A stretch of 13,094 nt of DNA from an uncultured Christensenella sp. (GCA_910576875.1 CAJTKI010000047.1:1-13094); one strand, 5' to 3'; positions 5,092 through 13,088 are shown, counted from the stretch's first letter. Translations and numbers: made by a program. The notes: a model not told the origin generated them from the letters alone.

Positions 5092-7656
5092 GTGGCTAAA
5101 CAAGTATTGCAATGCGAGACCTGCGGCGCCGTATTGATATATGCCGAAGACGGGATGAGCGCCGTTTGTTCCGCTTGCGACAACAAGTATTTTTTTCAGC
5201 AGGAAAAGAGTCAGGCTTTGATCCTTGCGCTCAATCGCGCCAACCGCTATCGGTTGAACAATAATTTCGACGACGCTATTACCGAATACAGGCTCGTGAC
5301 GGATCAGAATCCGACCGACGCCGAAGCGCATTGGGGACTGTTGATCAGCACGTACGGCATCGAGTACGTCGAAGATCCGCGTACGCATCGCCATATTCCC
5401 ACGTGTCGGCGTACGATCCGACAGGATATTCGGGAACATGCGGATTATCTGGCGGCGTTGCGGTATGCGTCGCCCGAACAACGCGCGCGCTACGAAAAAA
5501 GCGCCGCCGTCATCGCGCGCCTGCAAAAGCATATCAAACAGCAACTGGAAGACGAGCAGGATTACGATGTATTCATTTCGTTCAAGTCCACGGACGACAA
5601 CGACAATCCGACTCGGGATCGCGTCGTCGCTCGCCGCATCTATGACGAATTGGAAAAGCGCGGCATCCGCACGTTTTTCTCGGAAGTGACGCTCAAGGAT
5701 CGGATCGGCGAAGATTACGAACCGATCATTTACAAGGCGCTGTACAGCTGTCGATACTTCGTGTTGGTCGCGACGGACGAATCGTATATCGAATCCGCTT
5801 GGGTCAAAAACGAATGGTCGCGCTTCCGAGATCGGATCTTTGACGAAAATCTGACGGACGCGTGTTGCGCGGTGTTTTCGGTGCCGCCCAAGAGTTTGCC
5901 GTCGTTTTTGCGCAAACAGGGCATCAATCTCGCCAAATATCCGGCGGGCGGATATGAGATCGAGTTGGCGGATGCGTTGGCGCTCAAACTGGGCGTGACC
6001 AAACGCACGTCGGAAGCGGACGAACTCAAACGGCAGATCGAAGAGCAAAAGCGCGCGTGGGAAACGGCGCAGAAAAGACTGGAAGAAGAACTTGCCGCCA
6101 AAATCTCCGACGTGTCCAAGAAACAGCACGGCACCGGCGCGACCGTCCAATCGCTGTTGCTGCGCGCGCAACAGGAAGCGGCGGACGGCATATTCGATGA
6201 AGCGCAGAAATATTATCAAAAAGTATTGGATATCGCGCCCGACAACAGCGCGGGCTGGTACGGGTTGTTTTTGTGCGAGAACCGAATCGTTCAAGGCGCG
6301 GATATGCCGTATGAAGAGTCGTGCGCGTCCGATACGTCCGGAGATTCGTTCGACAAAGCGCTTGCGCGCAATCGGCAGATATTCGCAACCTTCCAAGGGC
6401 GGAATCATAAGAATGCATGCGCCTATGCGGACGAACAACAACGCGCGCAGTACGATGCGTATTTGCAAGCGTCCCAAACGCGTTATGAAGAATGTCGGGC
6501 AAAACTCGTCGCCGACGTTACGAAAAACGGAGACAACTGCATGCGCTCCGGCGGGCAGTACGATAAGGCTTTGAAATTGTACGACAAGGCGTTGGCGGAA
6601 GATCCGCATTATGCGCCCGCTTGGATGGGGCGATATTTCGCCAAGCATCGCAAGCGCGATTTCGAGTCGTTTTTGGATACGGGCGCGGTGACGTCGATGA
6701 AGACTTATATCGCGTGCATCTCGGCTTGCCAAGAAGCGGAAAAATCGTTGCAATCCGACGAATACCGCAACGCCCTGCAATACGCCGATGCGACGAAAAG
6801 AGAGCAATGGGACAAAGACGGACGCCGACTTGTCGAGCGTTGCGAATCGTTGCGCCGACAGGCGACGGACGAGCTTTGTCGCATAGCGGCGCGGTATGCG
6901 GGCACTCGCCAGTATGCCGAAGCGGTGCGTTATTATGATGCGTATCTCGAAGTGCGTCCGCACGACGTCGATGCGCTGTGGGGCGCGTTGTTTGCCAAGA
7001 ACGAGGTTGCCGATTACGACGCGTTGTATGCGCGTATGGATCGTCAACGCTATGTGGACGACGTCGCGTGCAATTCCTATTGGAAAATCTTGCGGCAAAG
7101 CGCGCAGGGCGCGGCGCTTACCGAAGCGGAGCAGCGTTTGCAGGCGCTGCGAGATAAATGTATCGCGGAGAACGAGGCGGAAAAAGTCGCCTTAAAGAAA
7201 GAGCCCGATTCCAAAACGCGTTTGAATAAAATCCGCGGTTACGAGAAGACAATTGCTCGCAATAATCGAATTCGTCGTTTGGCTCCGGACGAAGACGCGT
7301 TTTTCAATCACTGGCTGTGGATCTTGTTGCCGCTGCCCGTCATGTTTGTCATAGGCTTGGTCATCGGGCTCATACTGGAATTTATCGTTTCCATTTTTAA
7401 GAACGGAGGATCGGGCGCGATAGCAACTGTTGTTACGCACATTGCGCTTGTGATCGGCGCGATTCCCACGTTGATCGGCGTTATCAGCAAAGCGTTCTAT
7501 CTTTGGGGACGGTTTGCCGCCAGAGAAAGCGAAGGTATTTCGGGAAAAATCAAATCGGAAAAGCAGGAAACGGAAAGCTATTTGAGCAGAGTCAAACTGG
7601 TCGAAGATTTCGAAAAGCTGATCCAAAACAAACAAGGCTCGATCGAGCAGGAGTAA
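5092..7656 (+). CDS. Zinc-ribbon / TIR / TPR protein with two C-terminal membrane helices
   Basis: 854 residues. Order: zinc ribbon (C8, C11, C26, C29); a TPR-like helical part with NRANRYRLNNNFDDAITEY (48-66) and the stretch YGIEYVEDPRTHRHIPTC; TIR domain (about 158-300, starting YDVFISFKSTDD, with RTFFSE and ESAWVKNEWSRF); coiled coil (about 307-345); TPR-like repeats near 361-394, 487-520 and 601-640 with the pattern Y..A..YD..L...P....W.G; two hydrophobic helices (about 741-770 and 775-806); a charged tail. The N-terminal half matches a TIR family common in gut Bacillota. TIR domains often hydrolyse NAD+; E241 in KNEW lies where plant TIRs have their catalytic Glu, so NADase activity is possible but unproven. 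The start is GTG at 5092 after GGGAAGGAGA; no better ATG fits the zinc ribbon. The membrane helices and SPFH neighbour suggest action at the inner membrane. Confidence 0.85.
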   Translation: MAKQVLQCETCGAVLIYAEDGMSAVCSACDNKYFFQQEKSQALILALNRANRYRLNNNFDDAITEYRLVTDQNPTDAEAHWGLLISTYGIEYVEDPRTHRHIPTCRRTIRQDIREHADYLAALRYASPEQRARYEKSAAVIARLQKHIKQQLEDEQDYDVFISFKSTDDNDNPTRDRVVARRIYDELEKRGIRTFFSEVTLKDRIGEDYEPIIYKALYSCRYFVLVATDESYIESAWVKNEWSRFRDRIFDENLTDACCAVFSVPPKSLPSFLRKQGINLAKYPAGGYEIELADALALKLGVTKRTSEADELKRQIEEQKRAWETAQKRLEEELAAKISDVSKKQHGTGATVQSLLLRAQQEAADGIFDEAQKYYQKVLDIAPDNSAGWYGLFLCENRIVQGADMPYEESCASDTSGDSFDKALARNRQIFATFQGRNHKNACAYADEQQRAQYDAYLQASQTRYEECRAKLVADVTKNGDNCMRSGGQYDKALKLYDKALAEDPHYAPAWMGRYFAKHRKRDFESFLDTGAVTSMKTYIACISACQEAEKSLQSDEYRNALQYADATKREQWDKDGRRLVERCESLRRQATDELCRIAARYAGTRQYAEAVRYYDAYLEVRPHDVDALWGALFAKNEVADYDALYARMDRQRYVDDVACNSYWKILRQSAQGAALTEAEQRLQALRDKCIAENEAEKVALKKEPDSKTRLNKIRGYEKTIARNNRIRRLAPDEDAFFNHWLWILLPLPVMFVIGLVIGLILEFIVSIFKNGGSGAIATVVTHIALVIGAIPTLIGVISKAFYLWGRFAARESEGISGKIKSEKQETESYLSRVKLVEDFEKLIQNKQGSIEQE

Positions 7657-7701
7657 AACGACGGTCGTTTGCGCGACGCCGTATAAAAGGAGAATCGTTG
7701 T

Positions 7702-8442
7702 ATGTCCAATCGTACTTGTCCGATCTGCGGCGGCGCATATGCGTTGCAAAACGGCGTATACCGTTGTATTTGTTGCGGCGATGTACAGGAAGCGTCGCCG
7801 ACGCAATACGCGGCGGTGTTCGACGGGACGGACGTCGTCGCCCGCGCGGAATGCGGCGCGTTGGAATTGACCTGTCGATTTGCGGACGGCGTAAGCGCGG
7901 GCAGCGGGTATCTGATCGATCGCGGCGGGTTGGCGATTACCAACGCGCACGTCGTCGCGCAAGCGCAGACGTATCGAATCTGCGACCGAATCGACGCCAA
8001 AGTCAACGGACGTACGGTATCGGCGCAGGTCATTGCGGTCGGCGACGGTCAGGCGGGACACGGAGACGGCATCGATTTGGCGTTGTTGTGTTTGGACGCC
8101 GTGCCGGACGGCGCGCGTGCGTTGGAGATCGGGGATTTCGATCGGGTATTCAACGGCGCTCCCGTCTATGTGATCGGCAATTCGCTCGGGCGCGGCTTGT
8201 GCGTCACCAAGGGGATCGTCAGCGATCGATTGCGTACGGTGCACGGCAATCGGCTGTTGATGACGGATTGCGCCGTCAACGGCGGCAATTCCGGCGGTCC
8301 GCTGCTGGACGCGTCCGGCAAAGTCATCGGTACGGTCGTATCGGGCATCGCGCAGGCGGAAGGCATGAATTTTGCAATCCCGATCGACGATACGATGCGG
8401 TTTGTCCGATCGGTTGCCTATTCGTTATCCCGCGCGCGATAA
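7702..8442 (+). CDS. Zinc-ribbon trypsin-like serine protease (HtrA-like catalytic domain), predicted cytosolic
   Basis: 246 residues. An N-terminal zinc ribbon (C6, C9, C22, C25) is followed by a chymotrypsin-fold protease domain (about 50-240). The catalytic triad is visible: H83 in ITNAHVV, D125 in GIDLALL and S197 in NGGNSGGPL. It lacks the PDZ domain, signal peptide and membrane helix of typical HtrA/DegP proteases, so it should act in the cytosol, which is unusual for this fold in bacteria. ATG 7702 follows AAAAGGAGA (7685-7693), 45 nt after the TIR gene; it is the last gene before the terminator at 8469-8503. The shared zinc-ribbon theme suggests it works with the SPFH and TIR proteins, perhaps as a protease effector or a maturation enzyme. 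That partnership is inference; the protease identity is strong. Confidence 0.87.
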   Translation: MSNRTCPICGGAYALQNGVYRCICCGDVQEASPTQYAAVFDGTDVVARAECGALELTCRFADGVSAGSGYLIDRGGLAITNAHVVAQAQTYRICDRIDAKVNGRTVSAQVIAVGDGQAGHGDGIDLALLCLDAVPDGARALEIGDFDRVFNGAPVYVIGNSLGRGLCVTKGIVSDRLRTVHGNRLLMTDCAVNGGNSGGPLLDASGKVIGTVVSGIAQAEGMNFAIPIDDTMRFVRSVAYSLSRAR

Positions 8443-8446
8443 GCGC

Positions 8447-8452
8447 TATAAT
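8447..8452 (+). promoter_or_regulatory. Isolated consensus -10 box before the operon terminator
   Basis: A perfect TATAAT lies 5 nt after the protease stop codon. No good -35 stands at 16-18 bp, and any transcript would meet the terminator at 8469 after about 10 nt. It may be chance, or the promoter of a very short attenuated leader. Confidence 0.2.
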
Positions 8453-8468
8453 ACCGTGCGATCCTATC

Positions 8469-8503
8469 GGCGTCTCCCTGATTGGAGGCGCCGTTTTGAT
8501 TTT
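8469..8503 (+). terminator. Rho-independent terminator of the SPFH-TIR-protease operon
   Basis: A 9-bp stem, ggcgtctcc (8469-8477) with ggaggcgcc (8484-8492), has one G-T pair, a 6-nt loop ctgatt, and the tail gttttgatttt. It ends the operon and separates it from the catalase gene. Confidence 0.85.
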
Positions 8504-8553
8504 CACGCGCGGACGGGGCAGGCGCATATGCTGTGCGGGGGATTGTCGGTCGC

Positions 8554-8570
8554 CGTTTGCGTATAAAACG
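8554..8570. promoter_or_regulatory. Candidate catalase -10 with an overlapping dyad
   Basis: TATAAA at 8562-8567 is the best -10 candidate upstream of the catalase gene, but no good -35 stands at 17 bp (TTGTCG at 8543-8548 is only 13 bp away). The dyad cgttt-N7-aaacg (8554-8570) covers it and could be a repressor or activator site. The regulator is not identifiable from the sequence. Confidence 0.3.
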
Positions 8571-8611
8571 CGGGCGCGGCGGCAATACTTGCAGAATCCA
8601 AAGGAGGCAAT

Positions 8612-10774
8612 ATGGAAAAAGAGACTACTTACCCGAATGCAAAATCCAACGCGTCCGCCAACATGCAGCGCGGCGCAGCCAACGACAAGATCCGCGATCT
8701 GGACGCGGAGCGCGTCAGCCACAACGATACCAAACTGACGACCAATCAAGGCGTCGGCATCGCCGACGATCAGGAAATCCAGCGCGCGGGCGTACGCGGT
8801 CCGGCGTTGCTGCAAGATTTCATTTTTCGCGAAAAGGTCACGCATTTCGATCACGAACGCATTCCGGAGCGCATCGTCCACGCACGCGGCACGGGCGCGC
8901 ACGGTTACTTTCAGGTCTACCGCGACATGTCCGATCTGACGATGGCGGCGTTCTTGCGCGATCCCAATGAAAAGACGCCGGTCTTCGTACGGTTTTCGAC
9001 GGTGGCGGGATTCCGCGGATCGCCCGATACCGTGCGCGACGTGCGCGGATTTGCGGTCAAGTTTTATACCAAGGACGGCAATTACGATCTGGTCGGCAAC
9101 AATATGCCGGTGTTTTTCATACAGGACGCGATCAAATTCCCCGATCTGATCCACGCGCTCAAACCCGAACCCAACAACGAGATCCCGCAGGCGCAGTCGG
9201 CGCACGATACGTTTTGGGATTTCGTATCGACCAATCAGGAGTCGGCGCACAACGTCATGTGGCTGATGTCCGACCGCGCGATTCCCAAGTCGTATCGGAC
9301 GATGGACGGATTCGGCATCCATACGTTTAAGCTGATCAACGCGAGCGGCGCGGTCAAGTTCGTCAAATTCCATTGGAAGTCGTTGCAGGGCGTGCATTCG
9401 CTCGTGTGGGACGAAGCGCAACGCATCGCCGGCAAAGATCCCGATTTCAACCGCCGCGATCTGTGGGAAGCGATCGAAAACGGCAATTATCCGCAATGGG
9501 AACTCGGCATTCAGGTGCTCGATCCTAAGGACGAATTCAAGTTCGATTTCGACATTCTCGACCCGACCAAACTGTGGCCGGAAGAGCTGATTCCCGTCCA
9601 GCGCATCGGCAAATTGACGCTCAATCGCAACGTCACCAACTTCTTTGCCGAGACCGAACAAATCGCGTTCTGTCCCGCCAATCTCGTCCCAGGCATCGAT
9701 CTGACCAACGATCCGATGCTGCAAGGCAGATTGTTTTCGTATCTGGATACGCAGTTGTCGCGTTTGGGCGGACCCAATTTCCATGAAATCCCGATCAACC
9801 GTCCCGTCGTGCCCGTGCACAACAACCAGCGCGACGGCATGCATCGCATGACGATCGACGAAGGCGTCAGCGCGTATTATCGCAACGCGTTGCAGGACGG
9901 GCAGCCGCATCCGGCGCAGCGCGGCGAAAGCGCGTTTGCAAGCGATCCCGCGCAGGTCGAAGGGCGCGTCGTGCGCAATCGCGCGGAGAGCTTTATGGAT
10001 TTCTTCACGCAAGCGTCGCTGTTTTTCAACAGCCTGAGCAATCCGGAGCGGCAGCACATCGTAGACGCGTTCCGCTTTGAATTGGGCAAATGCAAGCACA
10101 TGCCCGTGCGACAGGCGGTTGTGGATATGCTCAACCATATCGACGGCGAATTGAGCAAACAAGTCGCGATCGGATGCGGCGCGACCGTTCCCGCAACCCT
10201 GAAACCCGCGGCGAGCAAGCAGTCTTCGCCCGCGTTGAGCATGGCGCATCAACCCAATATGCCCAAGGGCAGAAAAGTAGCGGTGCTGATCGATCAAGGA
10301 TTCGATCGCAAATGCCTGGACACGGTCTGCAACGCGCTCACCCAAGCGGGCGCGTGCGTGGAAATCATTGCGCCCAAGCAGGGCAACGTCTCCGACGCCG
10401 GCGGCAAGACGATCATGAGCACGCAGACCTTTGAGACGGCGACGTCGGTCTTGTACGACGCGGTGTTCGTACCGTGCGGACAGGGCGCGAGCGCGCTGCT
10501 CGGCAACGGCAATGCGTTGCATTTTGCGGTCGAAGCGTTTAAGCACTGCAAGCCGGTCGTCGCATGCGGCGAAGGCGTGGACTTTTTGGCGGCGAGCGGC
10601 ATACGCGGCGTTTCGCTTGCCAAGGCGGGCGACAAATCGGTCGTCGAAGATCAAGGCGTGCTGACGTTGCGCGACTGGGGCGCGATACAGGATTTTGCCG
10701 CCAAGACCGTCGCGTTGGTCGGCGGCGAGCGGCATTGGGAACGCGCGCAAACCGTCTTCGGCATCATCGCTTGA
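8612..10774 (+). CDS. katE: Large-subunit monofunctional haem catalase (KatE/HPII type) with C-terminal DJ-1/PfpI-like domain
   Basis: 720 residues, within the usual size of HPII-type catalases, which split hydrogen peroxide into water and oxygen in the cytosol. The catalase core (about 40-520) has the distal His H90 in PERIVHARGTGAHG, Asn N163 in VGNNMPVFF at the family's usual spacing of 73, and the haem-ligating Tyr Y377 in GRLFSYLDT with R373. A linker around 535-565 leads to a C-terminal flavodoxin/glutaminase-like domain (about 563-720, starting KVAVLIDQGFD), the hallmark of the large-subunit clade. ATG 8612 follows AAAGGAGG (8600-8607). It is a single-gene unit between terminators at 8469-8503 and 10796-10821. 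The gene appears intact. Confidence 0.96.
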   Translation: MEKETTYPNAKSNASANMQRGAANDKIRDLDAERVSHNDTKLTTNQGVGIADDQEIQRAGVRGPALLQDFIFREKVTHFDHERIPERIVHARGTGAHGYFQVYRDMSDLTMAAFLRDPNEKTPVFVRFSTVAGFRGSPDTVRDVRGFAVKFYTKDGNYDLVGNNMPVFFIQDAIKFPDLIHALKPEPNNEIPQAQSAHDTFWDFVSTNQESAHNVMWLMSDRAIPKSYRTMDGFGIHTFKLINASGAVKFVKFHWKSLQGVHSLVWDEAQRIAGKDPDFNRRDLWEAIENGNYPQWELGIQVLDPKDEFKFDFDILDPTKLWPEELIPVQRIGKLTLNRNVTNFFAETEQIAFCPANLVPGIDLTNDPMLQGRLFSYLDTQLSRLGGPNFHEIPINRPVVPVHNNQRDGMHRMTIDEGVSAYYRNALQDGQPHPAQRGESAFASDPAQVEGRVVRNRAESFMDFFTQASLFFNSLSNPERQHIVDAFRFELGKCKHMPVRQAVVDMLNHIDGELSKQVAIGCGATVPATLKPAASKQSSPALSMAHQPNMPKGRKVAVLIDQGFDRKCLDTVCNALTQAGACVEIIAPKQGNVSDAGGKTIMSTQTFETATSVLYDAVFVPCGQGASALLGNGNALHFAVEAFKHCKPVVACGEGVDFLAASGIRGVSLAKAGDKSVVEDQGVLTLRDWGAIQDFAAKTVALVGGERHWERAQTVFGIIA

Positions 10775-10795
10775 CGGCATAACCGCGCAAGCAGG

Positions 10796-10821
10796 CGGGG
10801 GCTGCGATTGCCCCCGTTTTT
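10796..10821 (+). terminator. Rho-independent terminator of the catalase gene
   Basis: A 7-bp GC stem, cgggggc (10796-10802) with gcccccg (10810-10816), has loop tgcgatt and is followed directly by ttttt. Confidence 0.92.
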
Positions 10822-10910
10822 CATGCGCGGCGTCTGTGCGACGAAAATATGGACATTTCCGATCCCGCGCGGCGAAATCGATCCGAATCGTATATACTTT
10901 GCGCGCGTCC

Positions 10911-10929
10911 GTGTAAGAGTTGTGTAAGA
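10911..10929 (+). repeat. Direct repeat with 11-bp period upstream of the acetyltransferase promoter
   Basis: gtgtaaga occurs at 10911-10918 and again at 10922-10929, 11 bp apart start to start, ending 24 bp before the -35. Direct repeats one helical turn apart upstream of a -35 are typical binding sites of OmpR/PhoB-type response regulators (known class); that such a regulator acts here is inference. Confidence 0.4.
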
Positions 10930-10953
10930 TTGTTGAAAATTTTGCAATCGTTA

Positions 10954-10982
10954 TTGTAATTTCCTTGCGCATCTAGTATAAT
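10954..10982 (+). promoter_or_regulatory. Sigma-A-type promoter of the acetyltransferase operon
   Basis: TTGTAA (10954-10959) and a perfect TATAAT (10977-10982) are 17 bp apart. The start should fall near 10989, almost on the ribosome site AGGAG (10991-10995), giving an unusually short leader of about 14 nt. Confidence 0.82.
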
Positions 10983-11002
10983 GGAGCGGCAGGAGTGTCG
11001 AT

Positions 11003-12289
11003 ATGAAGAATGCAATGTTCGAGAAAGATTGGTTCCGACTGGACAACGCCGCCAAGATTTATCCGGCGGCGCGCAATTCGCGCTGGAACGCCGTATTCCG
11101 CATGTCGGTCGTCATGCGACAGCCTGTCGATCCCGAGTTGCTCCAACGCGCGCTCGAAGATATTTTGGATCGGTTTCCGTCTTTTCAGGTGACGTTGAAA
11201 AAGGGCTTCTTCTGGTACTATTTCCAGTACGTCAATAAGCGTCCCAAAGTCGCGGAAGAGAAGAATTATCCCTGTCAAATGATGCGCATCAACGGGCGCG
11301 ATTATATGTTCCGCGTGCTGTATTATTCGCATCGGATTTCGTTGGAAGTCTTCCATGCGATTACCGACGGCACGGGCGCGCTCGCGTTTTTGAAGACGCT
11401 CGTCTTGCGCTATTGCGAGCTGTGCGGCGCGCAGGTCGCGGATTACGGCGACATTTTGCATTACGAAGACGATCCGACGCCCGAAGAGATCGAAGATTCG
11501 TTCAGTCGCTACGTCGATATGTCCAAGGGCGTGCAGCCGCGCGGCGAATCGGTCGCGTATCAGGTCGGCGGACAGCGCGAGAACATCGGCGTGCTCAACG
11601 TCACGCAGGGCAGCATGTCGCTGGAACAGTTGCATGCCGCCGCCAAGACGTATCACTGCACGATCAATACATATCTCGCCTCCGTGCTTGCGTATGTATT
11701 GTTGCGCAGACAGCAGTACGAGAGTCCGGGCAAAAAGAAAAAGTCGATTAAGGTACAGGTGCCGATCAATTTGCGCAAGACCTTTCCGTCCGTCACGTTG
11801 CGCAATTTCGCGGGATATTACAACGCGGACATCGCGCCGGTGGAGCAGACGTTCGAGCAGATCTGTCAAGAACTGGGACGTCAGATCAAGGAAAATATTT
11901 CGCCCGAATACTGTCAGAAGTTTATCAACTCCAACGTGTCGCTGGAACAGAATCTGATCATTCGGCTCGCGCCGCGCTTTCTCAAAACGTTCGTCATGAA
12001 CCTATCGTTTTACGCGGTCGGGGAAAAGTTGGTCACGTGCGGATTCAGCAATATCGGCAACGTCACGATGCCGCCCGAACTGAGCGCGTACATCGATCGT
12101 TTCGAATTTGTGCTCGGACCGCAGAAGTACGTCAACCGCGCGATGACGTGCGCGTCCTACGACGGCAAGACGGTCGTCACGATTACGCGTACGATCAAGG
12201 ACAGCACGCTGGAACGCGATTTCTTCCGCATGTTGCATTCGCACGGCATCGAAGTCACGATCAACAGCAACGGGAGGGAAGTCAAATGA
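11003..12289 (+). CDS. Condensation/alcohol-acetyltransferase-like acyltransferase
   Basis: 428 residues with the fold signature of the chloramphenicol-acetyltransferase/condensation-domain superfamily: FHAITDG (117-123) is a variant of HHxxxDG, with presumed catalytic H118 and structural D122. The N-terminal half starts with a substrate-entry region (WFRLDNAAKIYP, about 10-21) typical of bacterial proteins annotated as alcohol acetyltransferases. The C-terminal half (about 200-420) is the second subdomain, containing VPINLRKTFPS and a CGFSNIG stretch. It probably transfers an acyl group from acyl-CoA or an acyl carrier to a hydroxyl or amino group; the substrate cannot be told. No signal peptide is seen. 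The gene has its own promoter and overlaps the next gene by 4 bases, so the two are translationally coupled. Confidence 0.75.
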   Translation: MKNAMFEKDWFRLDNAAKIYPAARNSRWNAVFRMSVVMRQPVDPELLQRALEDILDRFPSFQVTLKKGFFWYYFQYVNKRPKVAEEKNYPCQMMRINGRDYMFRVLYYSHRISLEVFHAITDGTGALAFLKTLVLRYCELCGAQVADYGDILHYEDDPTPEEIEDSFSRYVDMSKGVQPRGESVAYQVGGQRENIGVLNVTQGSMSLEQLHAAAKTYHCTINTYLASVLAYVLLRRQQYESPGKKKKSIKVQVPINLRKTFPSVTLRNFAGYYNADIAPVEQTFEQICQELGRQIKENISPEYCQKFINSNVSLEQNLIIRLAPRFLKTFVMNLSFYAVGEKLVTCGFSNIGNVTMPPELSAYIDRFEFVLGPQKYVNRAMTCASYDGKTVVTITRTIKDSTLERDFFRMLHSHGIEVTINSNGREVK

Positions 12290-12960
12290 AACAGTGCCGA
12301 AAGTGCGGCGTCCGCATCGAAGACGGACGGGGCAATTGTCCGCTGTGCGGCGCCTTTCTGTCCGACGCGCAAAACTCGCAGGACGTGCACGCGTATCCGA
12401 CCGTCAAACGCAAAACCGCCAGCAAGCTGGCATTTCGCATCTTGCTGTTCGTCAGTCTGTTTGCGGTCGTCGTCTGCGCGGGCGTCAATCTCGCCGTGGA
12501 TCAACAACTGTCCTGGTCGTGGCACGTGCTCTTTGCAATCGCGCTGGCATGGCTGACGGTCGGACGCGGCATATTTAAGCGTTTCAGCGCGCGCAAACAG
12601 ATCTCTTGGGACGCGGCGGCGGTCGTGATCCTGTGCGTGTATTTGCAAATCGTTACCAAGAGCGGCGCCAACAATCCTTGGGCGTTTACGCTCGCCGCGC
12701 CGATCGTCGTGCTTGTGACGGCGACCGTGCACGAAATCATGTTTTTTGCCAACCGCGGCAATCGCGGCAATTACGAGATGGCGCTTACGCGTCTGTGCGT
12801 GTTGTCCGCGCTGTGCATCGGCATTTCGTATCTGTGGCTCAAAAGCTGCGGCTGGGGCTGGTATGTCTGCACTGCGCGCGGTCTGGTGGACGTATTGGCG
12901 ATGATGATGTTCGTCCGCAAATCGTACGTCGGGGAGCTTAAACGCCGCTTGCATTTTTGA
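12286..12960 (+). CDS. Zinc-ribbon multi-pass membrane protein (DUF6320-like)
   Basis: 224 residues. An N-terminal zinc ribbon (C4, C7, C18, C21) and a polar linker precede about five or six hydrophobic helices between about 45 and 212 (for example ILLFVSLFAVVVCAGVNLAV and AFTLAAPIVVLVTATVHEIM). ATG 12286 overlaps the upstream TGA (ATGA) and follows GGGAGGGA (12272-12279); the frame is open further upstream but only inside the acetyltransferase gene. Pairs of an alcohol-acetyltransferase-like gene with a zinc-ribbon membrane protein of this type recur in Bacillota as I recall; the joint product is not known to me. A role in moving or anchoring an acylated envelope component is possible but speculative. 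Confidence 0.78.
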   Translation: MKQCRKCGVRIEDGRGNCPLCGAFLSDAQNSQDVHAYPTVKRKTASKLAFRILLFVSLFAVVVCAGVNLAVDQQLSWSWHVLFAIALAWLTVGRGIFKRFSARKQISWDAAAVVILCVYLQIVTKSGANNPWAFTLAAPIVVLVTATVHEIMFFANRGNRGNYEMALTRLCVLSALCIGISYLWLKSCGWGWYVCTARGLVDVLAMMMFVRKSYVGELKRRLHF

Positions 12961-12966
12961 TCGCCC

Positions 12967-13004
12967 CGCGCGCGGCGCGTTTTGTCGCGGCGCATGTCGC
13001 CGCG
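12967..13004 (+). terminator. GC-rich hairpins after the acetyltransferase operon
   Basis: A short hairpin cgcgc-gcg-gcgcg (12967-12979) is followed by TTTT. A second stem, cgcggcg (12986-12992) with cgccgcg (12998-13004), has a 5-nt loop but no T run. The first is the better terminator candidate. Confidence 0.45.
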
Positions 13005-13059
13005 TACGGATCCGCGGATGCGCGTCGGGATACGATTTGATAAATATTTCGAAAATCGC

Positions 13060-13088
13060 TTGCCATTCCCGCGTCGGGTTGTTATAAT
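13060..13088 (+). promoter_or_regulatory. Near-consensus sigma-A promoter reading out of the window
   Basis: TTGCCA (13060-13065) and a perfect TATAAT (13083-13088) with 17-bp spacing. The transcript would begin at about the right edge, so its gene is not visible. Confidence 0.85.

Noticed and set aside
4858..7098. 746-codon open frame on the - strand opposite the TIR gene
   Set aside because: Same shadow effect; no ribosome site or recognisable domain, while the + strand encodes a clear zinc-ribbon/TIR/TPR protein.
8324..10972. 882-codon open frame on the - strand opposite the catalase
   Set aside because: It crosses two terminators and a promoter region and has no protein-like features; the catalase on the + strand is unmistakable.
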